Shown here: positions 16,111 through 25,117 of the stretch, in pieces
Layout: each line of letters begins with the position of its first letter
Position numbering within the stretch: position 1 is the stretch's first letter
Assembly (NCBI GenBank): GCA_964581605.1
Contig: CAZOPF010000002.1
Span: 92,776-156,775, forward strand
Direction of reading: 5' to 3'
DNA from: CAADGU01 sp964581605
GTDB lineage: Bacteria > Chloroflexota > Anaerolineae > Promineifilales > Promineifilaceae
Length of the DNA: 64,000 nucleotides
The notes under the pieces: model-generated
Database searches by the model: none
The model's input: the letters and a program-made list of their open reading frames with translations, nothing else
Told to the model about the DNA's origin: nothing
Program-made: the position numbers and the translations under genes

Positions 16111-16253
16111 ACGCCCCGTGTTGCATCTCAACACGGGGCGTGACTGGTCGTTTAGAGACATACGATTTCTTCAAAAAATCGCATGTCTGAATTACCACTA
16201 TGTTATGCGCCAACGCCCCGTTGTCCAATGCCCCGTTGTTTGTGCAACGGGGC
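16111..16253 (-). promoter_or_regulatory. Candidate attenuator of proS: competing hairpins and terminator
   Basis: Read on the minus-strand RNA. Segment 1, GCCCCGTTG (16253-16245), pairs perfectly with segment 2, CAACGGGGC (16238-16230). Segment 2', ACGGGGCGT (16221-16213), can pair with segment 1 or, over 9 bp, with segment 3, ACGCCCCGT (16141-16133). Segment 3 is also the 5' arm of a 13-bp terminator hairpin (16129-16141 with 16111-16123, loop 16124-16128) followed by TTGTTTTATC. Segment 1 lies on the third Pro codon of the leader peptide. A ribosome stalled at its Pro codons would free 2' to pair with 3 and prevent termination. This is the classical logic for amino-acid operons, here inferred from sequence alone. 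Confidence 0.72.
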
Positions 16254-16290
16254 CACCAGGGGCAGGGGCAGAAATGGTGAACTTATTCAT
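16198..16290 (-). CDS. Proline-containing leader peptide upstream of proS
   Basis: A 30-residue reading frame, start ATG at 16290, stop TAG at 16198. It begins MNKFTISAPAPGGPV, with proline codons at positions 9, 11 and 14 in the stretch APAPGGP. The start lies about 3 bases after the predicted transcription start of the proS promoter, so translation would be essentially leaderless. The prolines fall just before and on segment 1 of the competing hairpins. Three Pro codons in six is a modest cluster compared with His or Phe leaders. The frame could be fortuitous, but its position, promoter and downstream terminator fit a translational sensor of charged tRNA-Pro. Confidence 0.6.
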   Translation of the reverse strand: MNKFTISAPAPGGPVAQTTGHWTTGRWRIT

Positions 16291-16299
16291 GGTAGCGTA

Positions 16300-16328
16300 A
16301 AGATACAGAACCAACTGAGCTTTGTCAA
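16300..16328 (-). promoter_or_regulatory. proS promoter
   Basis: Minus strand: perfect TTGACA (16323-16328), 17-base spacer, TATCTT (16300-16305). The predicted start near 16293 lies just before the leader peptide ATG and about 285 bases before proS. Confidence 0.7.
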
Positions 16329-16359
16329 CGTGGTATCCAGGCACCACACAGTACGGCCG

Positions 16360-16388
16360 TTGACGCTCCCCACTCCCGGTAATAAAAT
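16360..16388 (+). promoter_or_regulatory. Promoter of the Uma2 gene
   Basis: TTGACG (16360-16365), 17-base spacer, TAAAAT (16383-16388), 38 bases before the Uma2-family ATG. It diverges from the proS promoter. An ACGGCCGT octamer (16353-16360) abuts the -35. Confidence 0.65.
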
Positions 16389-16426
16389 GAACACACCTGT
16401 TCATTGGTACGACGAGGAAACTGTAC

Positions 16427-17023
16427 ATGACCACAATGACCTCTAATCAACCACGACTGACAACGGAAATTGCCGAACTTTGGCCGCCCCAGGGCCAATG
16501 GACGGAAACCGAATACTTCAACCTGCCAGAAACCAACCACATTATTGAACTATCTGAAGGGGAGATATTCCTGATGGCGCCACCCAGTTTTACCCATCAA
16601 AATGTGTTGGATAACCTCTATTCGGCTTTGAAAGCATATGTGCGTCAGCATAAACTCGGCCGTACGGCTTTTGCGCCATTAGCCGTCCGTTTGTGGCCGG
16701 GCAAAATCCGTGAACCCGATATCCTCTTTTATGCCAACGCCCATTTTGATCGTATTGGCGATATGGTGTCAGGTGTGCCTGATCTGGTGATGGAAATTTT
16801 GTCTCCTGGTACATTGAAAACGGATCGGCGTGATAAATTTGGCGAGTATGCCCAGGCCGGTATTCCTGAGTACTGGATCGTGGACCCGGAGCATGAAACG
16901 ATTGAGGTTTTTGTGTTGGATGAAGGGGCGTATACACTGCTGGTAAAAGCGGCCAGGAGTGAAAAAGCATATTCCGCCTTATTGTCCAGCTTTGAAGTTA
17001 CCTGCGCAGAGGTGTTTGCTTGA
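16427..17023 (+). CDS. Uma2 family (DUF820) putative endonuclease
   Basis: A 198-residue protein of the Uma2/DUF820 family, a PD-(D/E)XK nuclease fold very abundant in Cyanobacteria and Chloroflexota. Motifs: YFNLPETNHIIELSEGEIFL near the N-terminus, VRLWPGKIREPDILFY (the acidic EPD) and DLVMEILSPGTLKTDRRDKF (the E of EILS and K of the D-R-x-K segment), then YAQAGIPEYWIVDPE. These supply the likely metal-binding and catalytic residues. Biological role is unknown in nearly all members. A GAGGAA site and a good promoter precede it. It is a single gene with no methyltransferase nearby. Confidence 0.92.
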   Translation: MTTMTSNQPRLTTEIAELWPPQGQWTETEYFNLPETNHIIELSEGEIFLMAPPSFTHQNVLDNLYSALKAYVRQHKLGRTAFAPLAVRLWPGKIREPDILFYANAHFDRIGDMVSGVPDLVMEILSPGTLKTDRRDKFGEYAQAGIPEYWIVDPEHETIEVFVLDEGAYTLLVKAARSEKAYSALLSSFEVTCAEVFA

Positions 17024-17041
17024 GGAAGAAAGAACACGGGG

Positions 17042-18302
17042 ATGAGTATAGAAGAACGTCAGTGTCCACAATGTAATACACGGTTGCCAGTTTATTCTGA
17101 ATATGTGACCTGGTGTCATGAATGTGAATGGAATCTCAATCCACTAAAGCCGAACAAGCCAAGGAACTTGTTTGAAGCAACCTATGAAAAATTGGGGCAA
17201 CAGCAAAGCAATTCCATCTTTACCGGGTTGAAAAAAGCAAATAGCCTCAATCCAAGAATGACGCCCTCAAAATTTCTAGCGATTTTGTTTGCTATTGGCA
17301 TCCACTTGCTTACATTGAGTCTGCCCATCGTCGGTTTGGTGTTGCTTTCAAATGAATTCCGCAATTTCTGTACATTTATTCCGGCCATCACCTGTTTTGT
17401 CTTAACCTGGGAATTACGCCCTCGCTTTGCCAAAATGCCTGTCACCTTGTCGAGAGATCAGTTTCCTTACCTCTACCAATTTGTGGATGACATTGCGGAT
17501 TGTTTGGGAGCAAAACACGTTGAAGGTATTGTTATTAGTGATGAATACAATGCCAGTATGTGGGGCGTTACGTGGCGTTAACGGCCGTTATTGACATTAG
17601 GGCTACCTTTATGGAGTGTATTGAATGTTGAGGAGCGGGCTGCTCTTGTGAGCCACGAGTTTGCCCACAATGTTAATGGTGATCCATCCCGTACTTTTGT
17701 TGTGGGTACGGCGCTGGATTCACTGATTCGTTGGTATAAAGTTCTTCATCCTGGGGAGTTAGGGCATGGTTGTCTCATGTCTATGGTAAACACCGTATTA
17801 GCCATGTTAGCTCAGTTACCCTGGGTGGGTATTTACATACCAGGTCATCTTATATTCCGTGATTCGCAGCGAGCAGAATACCTGGCAGATTACAAGGCAT
17901 CCACTGTAGCCGGAACGGCCGCTACAGTCTCTATGTTGGAAAAGTTGTATTTTTCTGGCACCTATGTCTACACTCGAAATCGCGTCACGGCCGTGCAAAA
18001 CACAGATATTGACTTTTTTCAGGAATTGACGAGCCGTGTATTACATGTTCCAGAACGAGAAATTGAACGTATTCGGCGTATTCAAAAAAAAAGAAGGTTC
18101 ACGGTTAGATGTCACACACCCACCTACCCCATACCGCATCGAAATGCTCTACAGTCACTTTGTAGATCAGCCTTTATTAGACCTGAAACATTATGACACA
18201 GCCCGGTTCGATGAAGAACTGCGTGAAATCAAAGATGATATGCGCCAGAAACTGAACACCGGGAATCAATACTATTTGAGAAAATTGACCAAAGCCAAGT
18301 AA
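17042..18302 (+). pseudogene. M48-family metallopeptidase, broken by a stop and a frameshift
   Basis: The reading frame starts at 17042 with a zinc-ribbon-like segment (CPQCNTRLPVYSEYVTWCHE), has two membrane helices (about 77-98 and 104-122), and stops at TAA 17579-17581. The same frame continues as RPLLTLGLPLWSVLNVEERA and contains the zinc site SHEFAHNVNGD plus the later Glu in RAEYLADYKA. A second break lies in a run of nine A near 18083-18092, after which the natural C-terminus (GSRLDVTHPPTPYRIEML) is in another frame to 18302. Restoring both would give about 420 residues, normal for M48B peptidases. The homopolymer break could be a sequencing error; the in-frame TAA is harder to dismiss. 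It lies at an ACGGCCGT octamer (17580-17587). Confidence 0.8.
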
Positions 18303-18335
18303 GGTGACAGGCACAGCCCACATGCCTGTCACCTT
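18301..18335. terminator. Bidirectional terminator between convergent genes
   Basis: A 13-bp perfect stem (18301-18313 with 18323-18335, AAGGTGACAGGCA/TGCCTGTCACCTT) around a 9-base loop, followed by ATAGTTTT on the plus strand. It lies between the M48 pseudogene and the macroglobulin gene, which converge. Confidence 0.8.
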
Positions 18336-18341
18336 ATAGTT

Positions 18342-21300
18342 TTACTCCCCTTCATCAATGACTAATTCTGTGCTGGCAGAACGTCCCCAGAGGGCGGGGT
18401 TGTACATGCCGTAGACCTCGGTGGGCATGGCGGTAAAGGTGCCGGGCAGCGTGGCACGGGCATAATAAGTGAGCGTGTACTGCCCGGTGTCCATCTCGGT
18501 GACGAAGAAGCTCACCCGGTCGCCAAAGATTTCTTTGTAGTTATAGCCTAACGTTTGCCAGCCCCACTCTTCTGTCTGGTATTCCCAATACTCATCGGCA
18601 ATACGGCTGGTGGTGTTTAGCCCTTCGTTGAGCGCTTCCAGGCCGCCAGGCAATTTATCTTCAATGATCAGATAACTGCCATTCTCCGGCAGGTTGACCG
18701 TTAGCTGCACCTTCACCAGTTGCCCGGCAACGATGTTATCTAATGGTTTGTTTGTTGCCGGGTCAAGGTAGGCGCGGTTCACCGTCACCACCCCCGCCGC
18801 TTCGATCTCCGCTTGAGCCACATAAACGCGGCTGTTGATGGTGTAATACAACGGCCGTGCCCCATCCTGTGTCAGCTCAATCACATTCTCCCCATCGGCC
18901 AATTGCTCGCGGGGAATCTGTATCGTTTGCGCCGGCGCACCCTGGCCTAAAGCGCCGGAGGCGATGGCCGTCCCATTTAACGTGACGGTGAAATTGGTGT
19001 TGGCGGCCGTTTCATTAAACGCCGACGCCAGCAAATGATCGGTCAATGCCAGAATAGCAAACGACGTTTCATTGGTGCTGCCCCAACCCTGGCTGCGGCG
19101 CTGCCCCATCAGCCAGCGCACGATGCCGCCTTCCAGTTCGTGGCCGGGGCGAATTTGCACAAAGGCGCTCAAGGCCAATGCCGTGCTGCGCACATCGGAA
19201 GCCATCGTCTTCTGGTGATAGTAGCCGTCGTGGCCGCTGCCGGCCCAATGCGTGAGACCGTTGGCGGTCACGGCCGTGTCTGCCAGCCCATCCACAATTT
19301 CCCGTGCCAACGGCCGTTCGCCCATTATATCCAGCGCCAATGCCAGCCCGGCCAGACTAAACACATCCCCTTTCAATAAGTCCTGATCATTTGCCAACGC
19401 CAGGGTGGCTTCCTCGTTGGGCAGCCCGGCTTCGGCCAGGGCATAGAGGGCAAAAGCGCGGGTGCGGGCATCCATACTTTGCAAATTGTCATTGAGCCAG
19501 GTCGCGCCCCGTTCAATCACCGCCGGGTCCACTTCATAACCTGCCTCGGCCACCTGTGCCAGGCCAAAGATCACCCAGGCGGTCTGGTAATCGTGCGTGG
19601 CATCATCAAACCACCAGCCCCAGCCGCCGTCGTTGTGCTGGAAGCCGTAGAGCCGCTGCACACTGGCGCTGATGTAAGCGGGCAGTTCTGCCTCTAGCGT
19701 CTGGTTGGTGACGCCCAACTGTCGCAGCGCCCGGCCCACGACGGCATTGGGCAGCGCCCGGCTCATCGTCTGTTCCACGCAGCCGTAAGGATAACCGGTC
19801 AGGTATTCCAGCCCTTCCAGCAGCGTCCCGGCAATGGAGCGGCTGAGTTGAATTTCGACCACACTCATCGGCAAGGCGTCAGCGGGGATGTCCACCGTCG
19901 TTTCCAGTCGTGAATTGAATTGGCCGATTTGGGTGGTCACATCAGGCACGGCCAATGGTTGGATGGTGAGCGGTAGTTGGATGGCGTCACCCATGATGCC
20001 AGACAGGGGCACGGCCGTCACCAGCAGTTCCACCTCACCCGCAGCTACGGCCGTCACCGGCCAGCCCACAATTTGGGACGAACCAGGAGCGATGGAGATT
20101 GTTTGGGTGGGGGATTGGTCAACGGCCAATTGTAAATTGTCAATTGACAATTGAACATTGACCATTTGTGTGGTTTCGCTGTAGTTGTGAATGACGGCGG
20201 AGAGGACGGCCGTGTCCCCCGCCGTCAGGATGCGCGGCAGCAACGGCCGGGCAATAATCGGCTGCCAGGTGGTGATGGTGTTGATGGCCTCGCCCACCTG
20301 CGTATCGGCCGTTGCCGCCTTCGCCGTCAGCCGCCAGGTGGTCAGGCTGTCCGGCAGGGTGAGGGTCACTTTCACTTCGCCGTTAAAATCGGTGTACAGA
20401 ACGGGGAACCAGGCGGCCGTGTCTGGAAAATCGGCGCGTGGGCCGCCAGGGTAGCCGCCATCCCCACCGCCGCCGCCCATGCCCCCTTCCCACAGCGCCC
20501 GGCTGGGTTGCAGCGAGTTGTAGGTGTTCACCAGACGGCCGCGTTCGTAGTAAAAGGCGTCATACATCGGGCCAGATAGCTCTTCGCTCAGGGCAAAGAT
20601 CGCTTCATCCACCAGCGCCAGCGACACCTCAGCGGAAACGGGTTCGCCCTGGTAATTGGTCACACGCACGGTGAAGGTGGCTTGCTCGCGGGGGGCATAC
20701 TGCTCTTTGTCTGGCGTAATGGTCACATTGAGTCGTTTGGTCGTGGCCGGCACGCTGATATTGTGATAGGCAGTGTGCAAACGGCCGTCCGGCAAACTGT
20801 TGCTCGTGTATTCGTTGATCGTCGTGTCCAATGGTTGCCAGACATTAACGGCCACATAAATGTTGGGCACGTCTGTTTCCTCAATGGGCAGGTCAATCAG
20901 CGTCAACGGAGCGGTCAGGTTGATGAGCTGCTCGCGGTGGGTGCTGCCCCGTTCCCAGGTGAGCAGCGCCGGGCCGCTGATGGTGCTTTCGATGATGAGT
21001 TGGGCCGTTTCGCCGGGCGCATAACTGGTTTTGTCGGTGTCCAGGCGCAGTTCGCTGCTGTCGTCACGGCCGTACCAGTTGGTATAAATGTCGCTGAAAG
21101 CATACACATAGCTGGTGTATTGCATGGCCTGACCGCGCCCATCTGTCCCTTTGATCCGAAGCTGATAATAGCCCGGCTCCTCAATGGTGAACTGGGTGGA
21201 AGCGTGACCTTGCGCATCGGTGGTCAGGCTGGCGCTCTGGCGCACGTTGCTGTAGCCGTTACTGTTGTTTTGCCAGCGGGCTAACTCCACCGTCAGGGTG

Positions 21301-24227
21301 CGGTTGGCGACCGGCTCACCAAAAACGGTCTGCACATCGGCGCTGATGATGAAGGGTTGGCCGGGAGCCTGCACGTAGCTGCCAAAGTCAGCGTTGATCA
21401 TTTCCAGCCTGTCGTAAAGGGTGACAACGGCAAAATCGCTAACCGTCTGGTGGCTGCCATCGTCAACGGTGGCTTCAATGCCCCACACGCCCTGTTTGAC
21501 GCTGCTGCCCCATTGCCAGTAGTAATTGTAGGTGTCACCCAGATACGTGTCGCGGGGGATGGGGATGGTGGTGGTGAAACGGCCGTCGGCATCCGTGCGC
21601 CCGGTGATGGGGTGGTCTACCGTGTTGTAATCCTCATACCAGCCGCTGCCATACCAGTCATAATTTTGGCTGAAGCGGCGGATGACGACGCTGGCATCAG
21701 GCACCGGCTCGCCAAAGTAATACGCCGTATCTATGGTCAGTTCAATGGAATCGCCGAGCAGGTAGGTGTTGGCGTCGGTGTTGATGGTTACTTCGTAATC
21801 CGGTTTGCGGTAATCCTCGACCTTGAACAACTGGCGATGGCTGGTATTGGCAGCGACTACTTCCACATGGTAGTTGCCCAACATGGCCCCGTCGGCCAGT
21901 TGGAACGTACCGTTGACTGTGCCGAAGTCGTTGGTCGTCAGTTCGAAGGTTTGCACGATGTTGTTACGGCCGTCCCGAATCTGCACCGTCACCGGCATAC
22001 CCGTCGGCGGCATGGTCAGCGTGGCGTCATCATCCAGCCGCACTATCGCTTTGAAGTGAACTTCGTGCCCTGGTTTGTAAATGGGGCGGTCAGTGGTGAT
22101 GAAAACGGCCGATTGGTTGACGGCCACGGGGGTGTCCCACCAGTTGCGCTGCGAGCCGTACCCATTTTGCCACTCGCCGGAGAGTCCGCTGACGGTCATG
22201 TCATCCCCGCTGCGGGCGACGACGATGAGCGGCTCAATGGCCGGTGGGCCATCCGCTGCAAAGGTGGGCAGTTGGGTGTGGAAGACGCCGTTTTCATCGG
22301 CCGTGCCGCTGCTGAGCAAATCACCGCTGCGGGCGTAAATGCCCACCTCGATGCCCGGTACGGGGTCGCCATTGATGTCCGTCACCCAGGCCACCATTTG
22401 CCCATTGGCCTCTTTGACGGCCAGGCTGTTTTGGGTGAGAACGAGGATGAGCTGGTCGTTCACCTGGCCGACGGTGAGGTTGAGAATGTAAAGGCCGGGT
22501 GGCACATCGGCAGGGATGATCACTTCCTGGATGTTGCCCCATTCGGCCGGGGAGGGGCCGGTTTGTTCCTGCCAGCGTTGCACCAGTTCGGCGTCATCCA
22601 GGCTGATGTGTGGTTTGGCTTCTTCGCCCCAGGGCCACCAGTTTTTGAAGTTGGAGGAGTAGCGGTCGAGGAATTGGGTCAGGTCAAGCCTATACAGTTC
22701 AAAGCCGATGGTTTGATCGCCATTCCTGATGACCTGGTATTGGATGGCGCGACGGCCGTTTACATCCAACACCTGCGCATTTGGGCCATAACCAAAATTA
22801 GCAACCTCTTGAAAACGGCCGGTGCCAAAATGCCAGCTTTGCGGCGCGTCCAAAATCGGTTCGCCATCAGCGGAAAGCGCCGTTTCAGCCAACGTGACCG
22901 TGTAATCTGTGTGTTCGCTAAAAAAGCCACCGGCGGGGTGGAAGATGAGGGTGGTTTCCTGCCACTCAAAGGCACCCTCCATAGCCGGTTCGATGGCAAA
23001 GGCGGCTTCGGTGGCCGCTTCGTCCATCAGCCGGTCAAAGCGGATGCTCACAACGACTGCGGGACTCTGGTTGCTGCCGGTGGGGGTGAAGCTGAGGATG
23101 GGTGGCGGGGTGTTGAAGCTGGCGGTGGGCAGCGGCGGTAGTTCGCTGCCATCCTGGAGGAAAAGGGGGGCGGTGAAGTTGACGGTGTACGTGGTGTCGG
23201 CGCGGAAACGGCCGTCTGGGGTTAACGTCAGGGCGGTGTTGTCCTCGTTCCAGGCGAGTTTGCCCTGCACGTCTGGCTTGATTTCCAAGGCCTGGCTGAC
23301 GCTGGCGGTGTTCATGGGGTAATTGAACTGGACGGTGAGCGGGGCTTCGGGGTCATTGATGTTGGGGCCGCGCACGGCGGCGACCGGTTCGGCCAGGGTG
23401 AGATTCCAGGTGTACGGCCGTGCCAGGGAGATACCGTCTTGATTGACGGCCGTTTTGTCCAGCGTGAACCGGTAATCTACGCCAAAGGCTAAAGGCTGGC
23501 TCAGGGTCAACGTGGCGGTTTTGCTGATCACGGCCAGGTCATAAGCCAGCGGCGGCTCGATTTGCAGAGCGGCCGTCACACGGGCTGCGTCCATCGGCTG
23601 GTTGAAGCGCAAGGTGATGGTGGGCAGCCGGTTGGTAGTTGTGGTTTGGGCCGGTGTGCGCCCGACGACAAAGGGGGCGGCCAGGGTTTTTAGCTGCCAG
23701 CGTTGCCAGGTATTGAAGGTGAGGCCATTAGCGCTCTGGACGTCAGGAGAAAGGGCAATGGTGTAGCTGCGATTGGAGCTGAAACCTTCGTCGGGGATGA
23801 AGGTGAGGGTGGTGGCGTCGTCGCTCCACACGGCCGTGCCGCGCAGTGCCGGCGAGAAGGTCAACGGTCGGGTAAGCGTGGTATCCATCGGCTGGTTGAA
23901 GTGGAGGACAAACGGTTCGCCGGGTGGGAAGTTATCCAGGTTGTCTGGCAGGGTGACGGTGAGATGGTCAGGCAGGGCGGTCGGGGTGGCGGTGGGCACG
24001 GCCGTAGGCCGGGGGGTGGCCGTTACTTCGATAACCTGAACGACGGTTTGTGGCTGCTGGTTGGCATCACAGGCGGTGAGGAGGGCCAGGATGAGTAGGA
24101 GGACGGCTGTCGCCAACGGTTGCAAACCGTTGGCTGGTAGGGGAGGTCTGCTGAAGCAGACTAAGCGCGGAGTAATCGGCTTTAGCCGATCTTGAGAACG
24201 AGTGATTCGAGAAAAGAAGCGGTTCAT
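18342..24227 (-). CDS. Alpha-2-macroglobulin-like lipoprotein with thioester motif
   Basis: A giant surface lipoprotein of about 1961 residues. Bacterial macroglobulins trap proteases by a bait region and a reactive thioester. The start at 24227 (MNRFFSRITRSQDR) follows a GGAGGG site. A lipobox LLTAC sits near residue 53, with an unusually long N-region. Residues about 90-500 hold several Big_5/Ig-like repeats (PLTVQFNYPMNTASVSQALE). MG domains follow, then a Gly-rich loop (GGMGGGGGDGGYPGG) in the probable bait region, PDSLTTWRLTAKA, and the thioester motif YPYGCVEQ near residue 1480 followed by alpha-toroid repeats. The thioester Cys and Gln are intact. The usual partner PbpC is not adjacent. 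Confidence 0.95.
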   Translation of the reverse strand: MNRFFSRITRSQDRLKPITPRLVCFSRPPLPANGLQPLATAVLLLILALLTACDANQQPQTVVQVIEVTATPRPTAVPTATPTALPDHLTVTLPDNLDNFPPGEPFVLHFNQPMDTTLTRPLTFSPALRGTAVWSDDATTLTFIPDEGFSSNRSYTIALSPDVQSANGLTFNTWQRWQLKTLAAPFVVGRTPAQTTTTNRLPTITLRFNQPMDAARVTAALQIEPPLAYDLAVISKTATLTLSQPLAFGVDYRFTLDKTAVNQDGISLARPYTWNLTLAEPVAAVRGPNINDPEAPLTVQFNYPMNTASVSQALEIKPDVQGKLAWNEDNTALTLTPDGRFRADTTYTVNFTAPLFLQDGSELPPLPTASFNTPPPILSFTPTGSNQSPAVVVSIRFDRLMDEAATEAAFAIEPAMEGAFEWQETTLIFHPAGGFFSEHTDYTVTLAETALSADGEPILDAPQSWHFGTGRFQEVANFGYGPNAQVLDVNGRRAIQYQVIRNGDQTIGFELYRLDLTQFLDRYSSNFKNWWPWGEEAKPHISLDDAELVQRWQEQTGPSPAEWGNIQEVIIPADVPPGLYILNLTVGQVNDQLILVLTQNSLAVKEANGQMVAWVTDINGDPVPGIEVGIYARSGDLLSSGTADENGVFHTQLPTFAADGPPAIEPLIVVARSGDDMTVSGLSGEWQNGYGSQRNWWDTPVAVNQSAVFITTDRPIYKPGHEVHFKAIVRLDDDATLTMPPTGMPVTVQIRDGRNNIVQTFELTTNDFGTVNGTFQLADGAMLGNYHVEVVAANTSHRQLFKVEDYRKPDYEVTINTDANTYLLGDSIELTIDTAYYFGEPVPDASVVIRRFSQNYDWYGSGWYEDYNTVDHPITGRTDADGRFTTTIPIPRDTYLGDTYNYYWQWGSSVKQGVWGIEATVDDGSHQTVSDFAVVTLYDRLEMINADFGSYVQAPGQPFIISADVQTVFGEPVANRTLTVELARWQNNSNGYSNVRQSASLTTDAQGHASTQFTIEEPGYYQLRIKGTDGRGQAMQYTSYVYAFSDIYTNWYGRDDSSELRLDTDKTSYAPGETAQLIIESTISGPALLTWERGSTHREQLINLTAPLTLIDLPIEETDVPNIYVAVNVWQPLDTTINEYTSNSLPDGRLHTAYHNISVPATTKRLNVTITPDKEQYAPREQATFTVRVTNYQGEPVSAEVSLALVDEAIFALSEELSGPMYDAFYYERGRLVNTYNSLQPSRALWEGGMGGGGGDGGYPGGPRADFPDTAAWFPVLYTDFNGEVKVTLTLPDSLTTWRLTAKAATADTQVGEAINTITTWQPIIARPLLPRILTAGDTAVLSAVIHNYSETTQMVNVQLSIDNLQLAVDQSPTQTISIAPGSSQIVGWPVTAVAAGEVELLVTAVPLSGIMGDAIQLPLTIQPLAVPDVTTQIGQFNSRLETTVDIPADALPMSVVEIQLSRSIAGTLLEGLEYLTGYPYGCVEQTMSRALPNAVVGRALRQLGVTNQTLEAELPAYISASVQRLYGFQHNDGGWGWWFDDATHDYQTAWVIFGLAQVAEAGYEVDPAVIERGATWLNDNLQSMDARTRAFALYALAEAGLPNEEATLALANDQDLLKGDVFSLAGLALALDIMGERPLAREIVDGLADTAVTANGLTHWAGSGHDGYYHQKTMASDVRSTALALSAFVQIRPGHELEGGIVRWLMGQRRSQGWGSTNETSFAILALTDHLLASAFNETAANTNFTVTLNGTAIASGALGQGAPAQTIQIPREQLADGENVIELTQDGARPLYYTINSRVYVAQAEIEAAGVVTVNRAYLDPATNKPLDNIVAGQLVKVQLTVNLPENGSYLIIEDKLPGGLEALNEGLNTTSRIADEYWEYQTEEWGWQTLGYNYKEIFGDRVSFFVTEMDTGQYTLTYYARATLPGTFTAMPTEVYGMYNPALWGRSASTELVIDEGE

Positions 24228-24380
24228 TTTTAGTTCCCTCCTGCGCCTGGGGCTATCCCCAACAGCAGTTGTTGGCAAACAAATTGAGTTATGAGCAGTG
24301 TACGGCCGTGAGCCTGAGACTGCCTGACGGGAATGGCGTGAGAGGGCTACGATGCGGGTACGGCCGTTTTGTATCATGTT

Positions 24381-24389
24381 TGTTATAAT
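24381..24389 (+). promoter_or_regulatory. Extended -10 promoter of the response regulator
   Basis: TGTTATAAT: a perfect TATAAT (24384-24389) preceded by TGn, with no good -35, 27-30 bases before the response-regulator start. An ACGGCCGT octamer lies at 24360-24367. Confidence 0.6.
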
Positions 24390-24415
24390 ATGATTAGCTT
24401 GCCCAAACAGGTCTG

Positions 24416-25105
24416 GTGATGAAAATCAAAATCTTGATTGTTGAAGACGAAATTCCTTTTTCCAAGACATTAGAGGCGTTGCTGCGTGAGGCCGGGTATG
24501 AGCCGTTGGTGGCTAACACGGCTGAAGATGGCCTGGATATGGCACGGTTGCACCGGCCGGCGCTGGCGCTGCTGGATGTGATGGTACCGGCGATGGGTGG
24601 TTGGGCGCTGTGCCAGCGTATTCGGGAATTTTCCGATGTGCCGGTGGTGTTTCTCACGGCCGTTGGCGATACCCACAACATCGTTAAAGGACTAAAGCTG
24701 GGGGCAGACGATTATCTGGTGAAGCCGGTGAACCAGGCGGAACTGTTGGCCCGAATTTGGGTGCGTTTGCGCTATTTGGAACAGGCAGTGACCGTTCCCT
24801 CCGCTATCTTTGGCGACAATGAATTGGTGATTGACCGGGCCGCGCATCAGGTGTGGGTGCGGGGGCAGGAAGTGGACATACGCCCCCGTGAATTTGATCT
24901 GCTGCTATACCTGGCTGACCATGCTGATGAAGTGGTCACGGCCGTTGATCTGGCAAAAGCGGTGTGGGGGTGGGCGGATGACACGGCCGTAGATGGCATC
25001 AAAACCTACATTCATCATCTGCGTCGTAAAATCGAAGCCGATCCGGCTGCACCTCGTTGGATACAAACCGTGCGCGGGGTTGGTTATCGTTTCAGAAGCG
25101 GGTAA
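24416..25105 (+). CDS. OmpR/PhoB-family response regulator
   Basis: A 229-residue DNA-binding regulator. Receiver domain (1-120): acidic pocket EDE, phospho-acceptor Asp in LALLDVMVPAMGG, Thr in FLTAVGD and Lys in DDYLVKPVN. Winged-helix domain (about 130-228): RPREFDLLLYLADHADEVVT and TYIHHLRRKIE ... TVRGVGYRF. The start is GTG at 24416 or, more likely, ATG at 24419. No histidine kinase gene is in the window, so it is an orphan here. The sulfatase-fold gene begins 12 bases after its stop and is probably co-transcribed. It diverges from the macroglobulin gene, which is a possible target. Confidence 0.95.
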   Translation: MMKIKILIVEDEIPFSKTLEALLREAGYEPLVANTAEDGLDMARLHRPALALLDVMVPAMGGWALCQRIREFSDVPVVFLTAVGDTHNIVKGLKLGADDYLVKPVNQAELLARIWVRLRYLEQAVTVPSAIFGDNELVIDRAAHQVWVRGQEVDIRPREFDLLLYLADHADEVVTAVDLAKAVWGWADDTAVDGIKTYIHHLRRKIEADPAAPRWIQTVRGVGYRFRSG

Positions 25106-25117
25106 AATTCCGCCCCA

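Noticed and set aside
16111..16328. T-box riboswitch for proS
   Set aside because: No AGGGTGG-type T-box sequence or AGUA/GAA stem I features were seen before the terminator; the layout fits a leader peptide better.
16427..17023. Uma2 gene as part of a restriction or defence system
   Set aside because: No methyltransferase or other defence gene is near; these genes are abundant as singletons in this group.
20000..23200. Long plus-strand reading frames opposite the macroglobulin gene
   Set aside because: They are antisense frames kept open by GC-rich codon bias; no start signals or recognisable domains.
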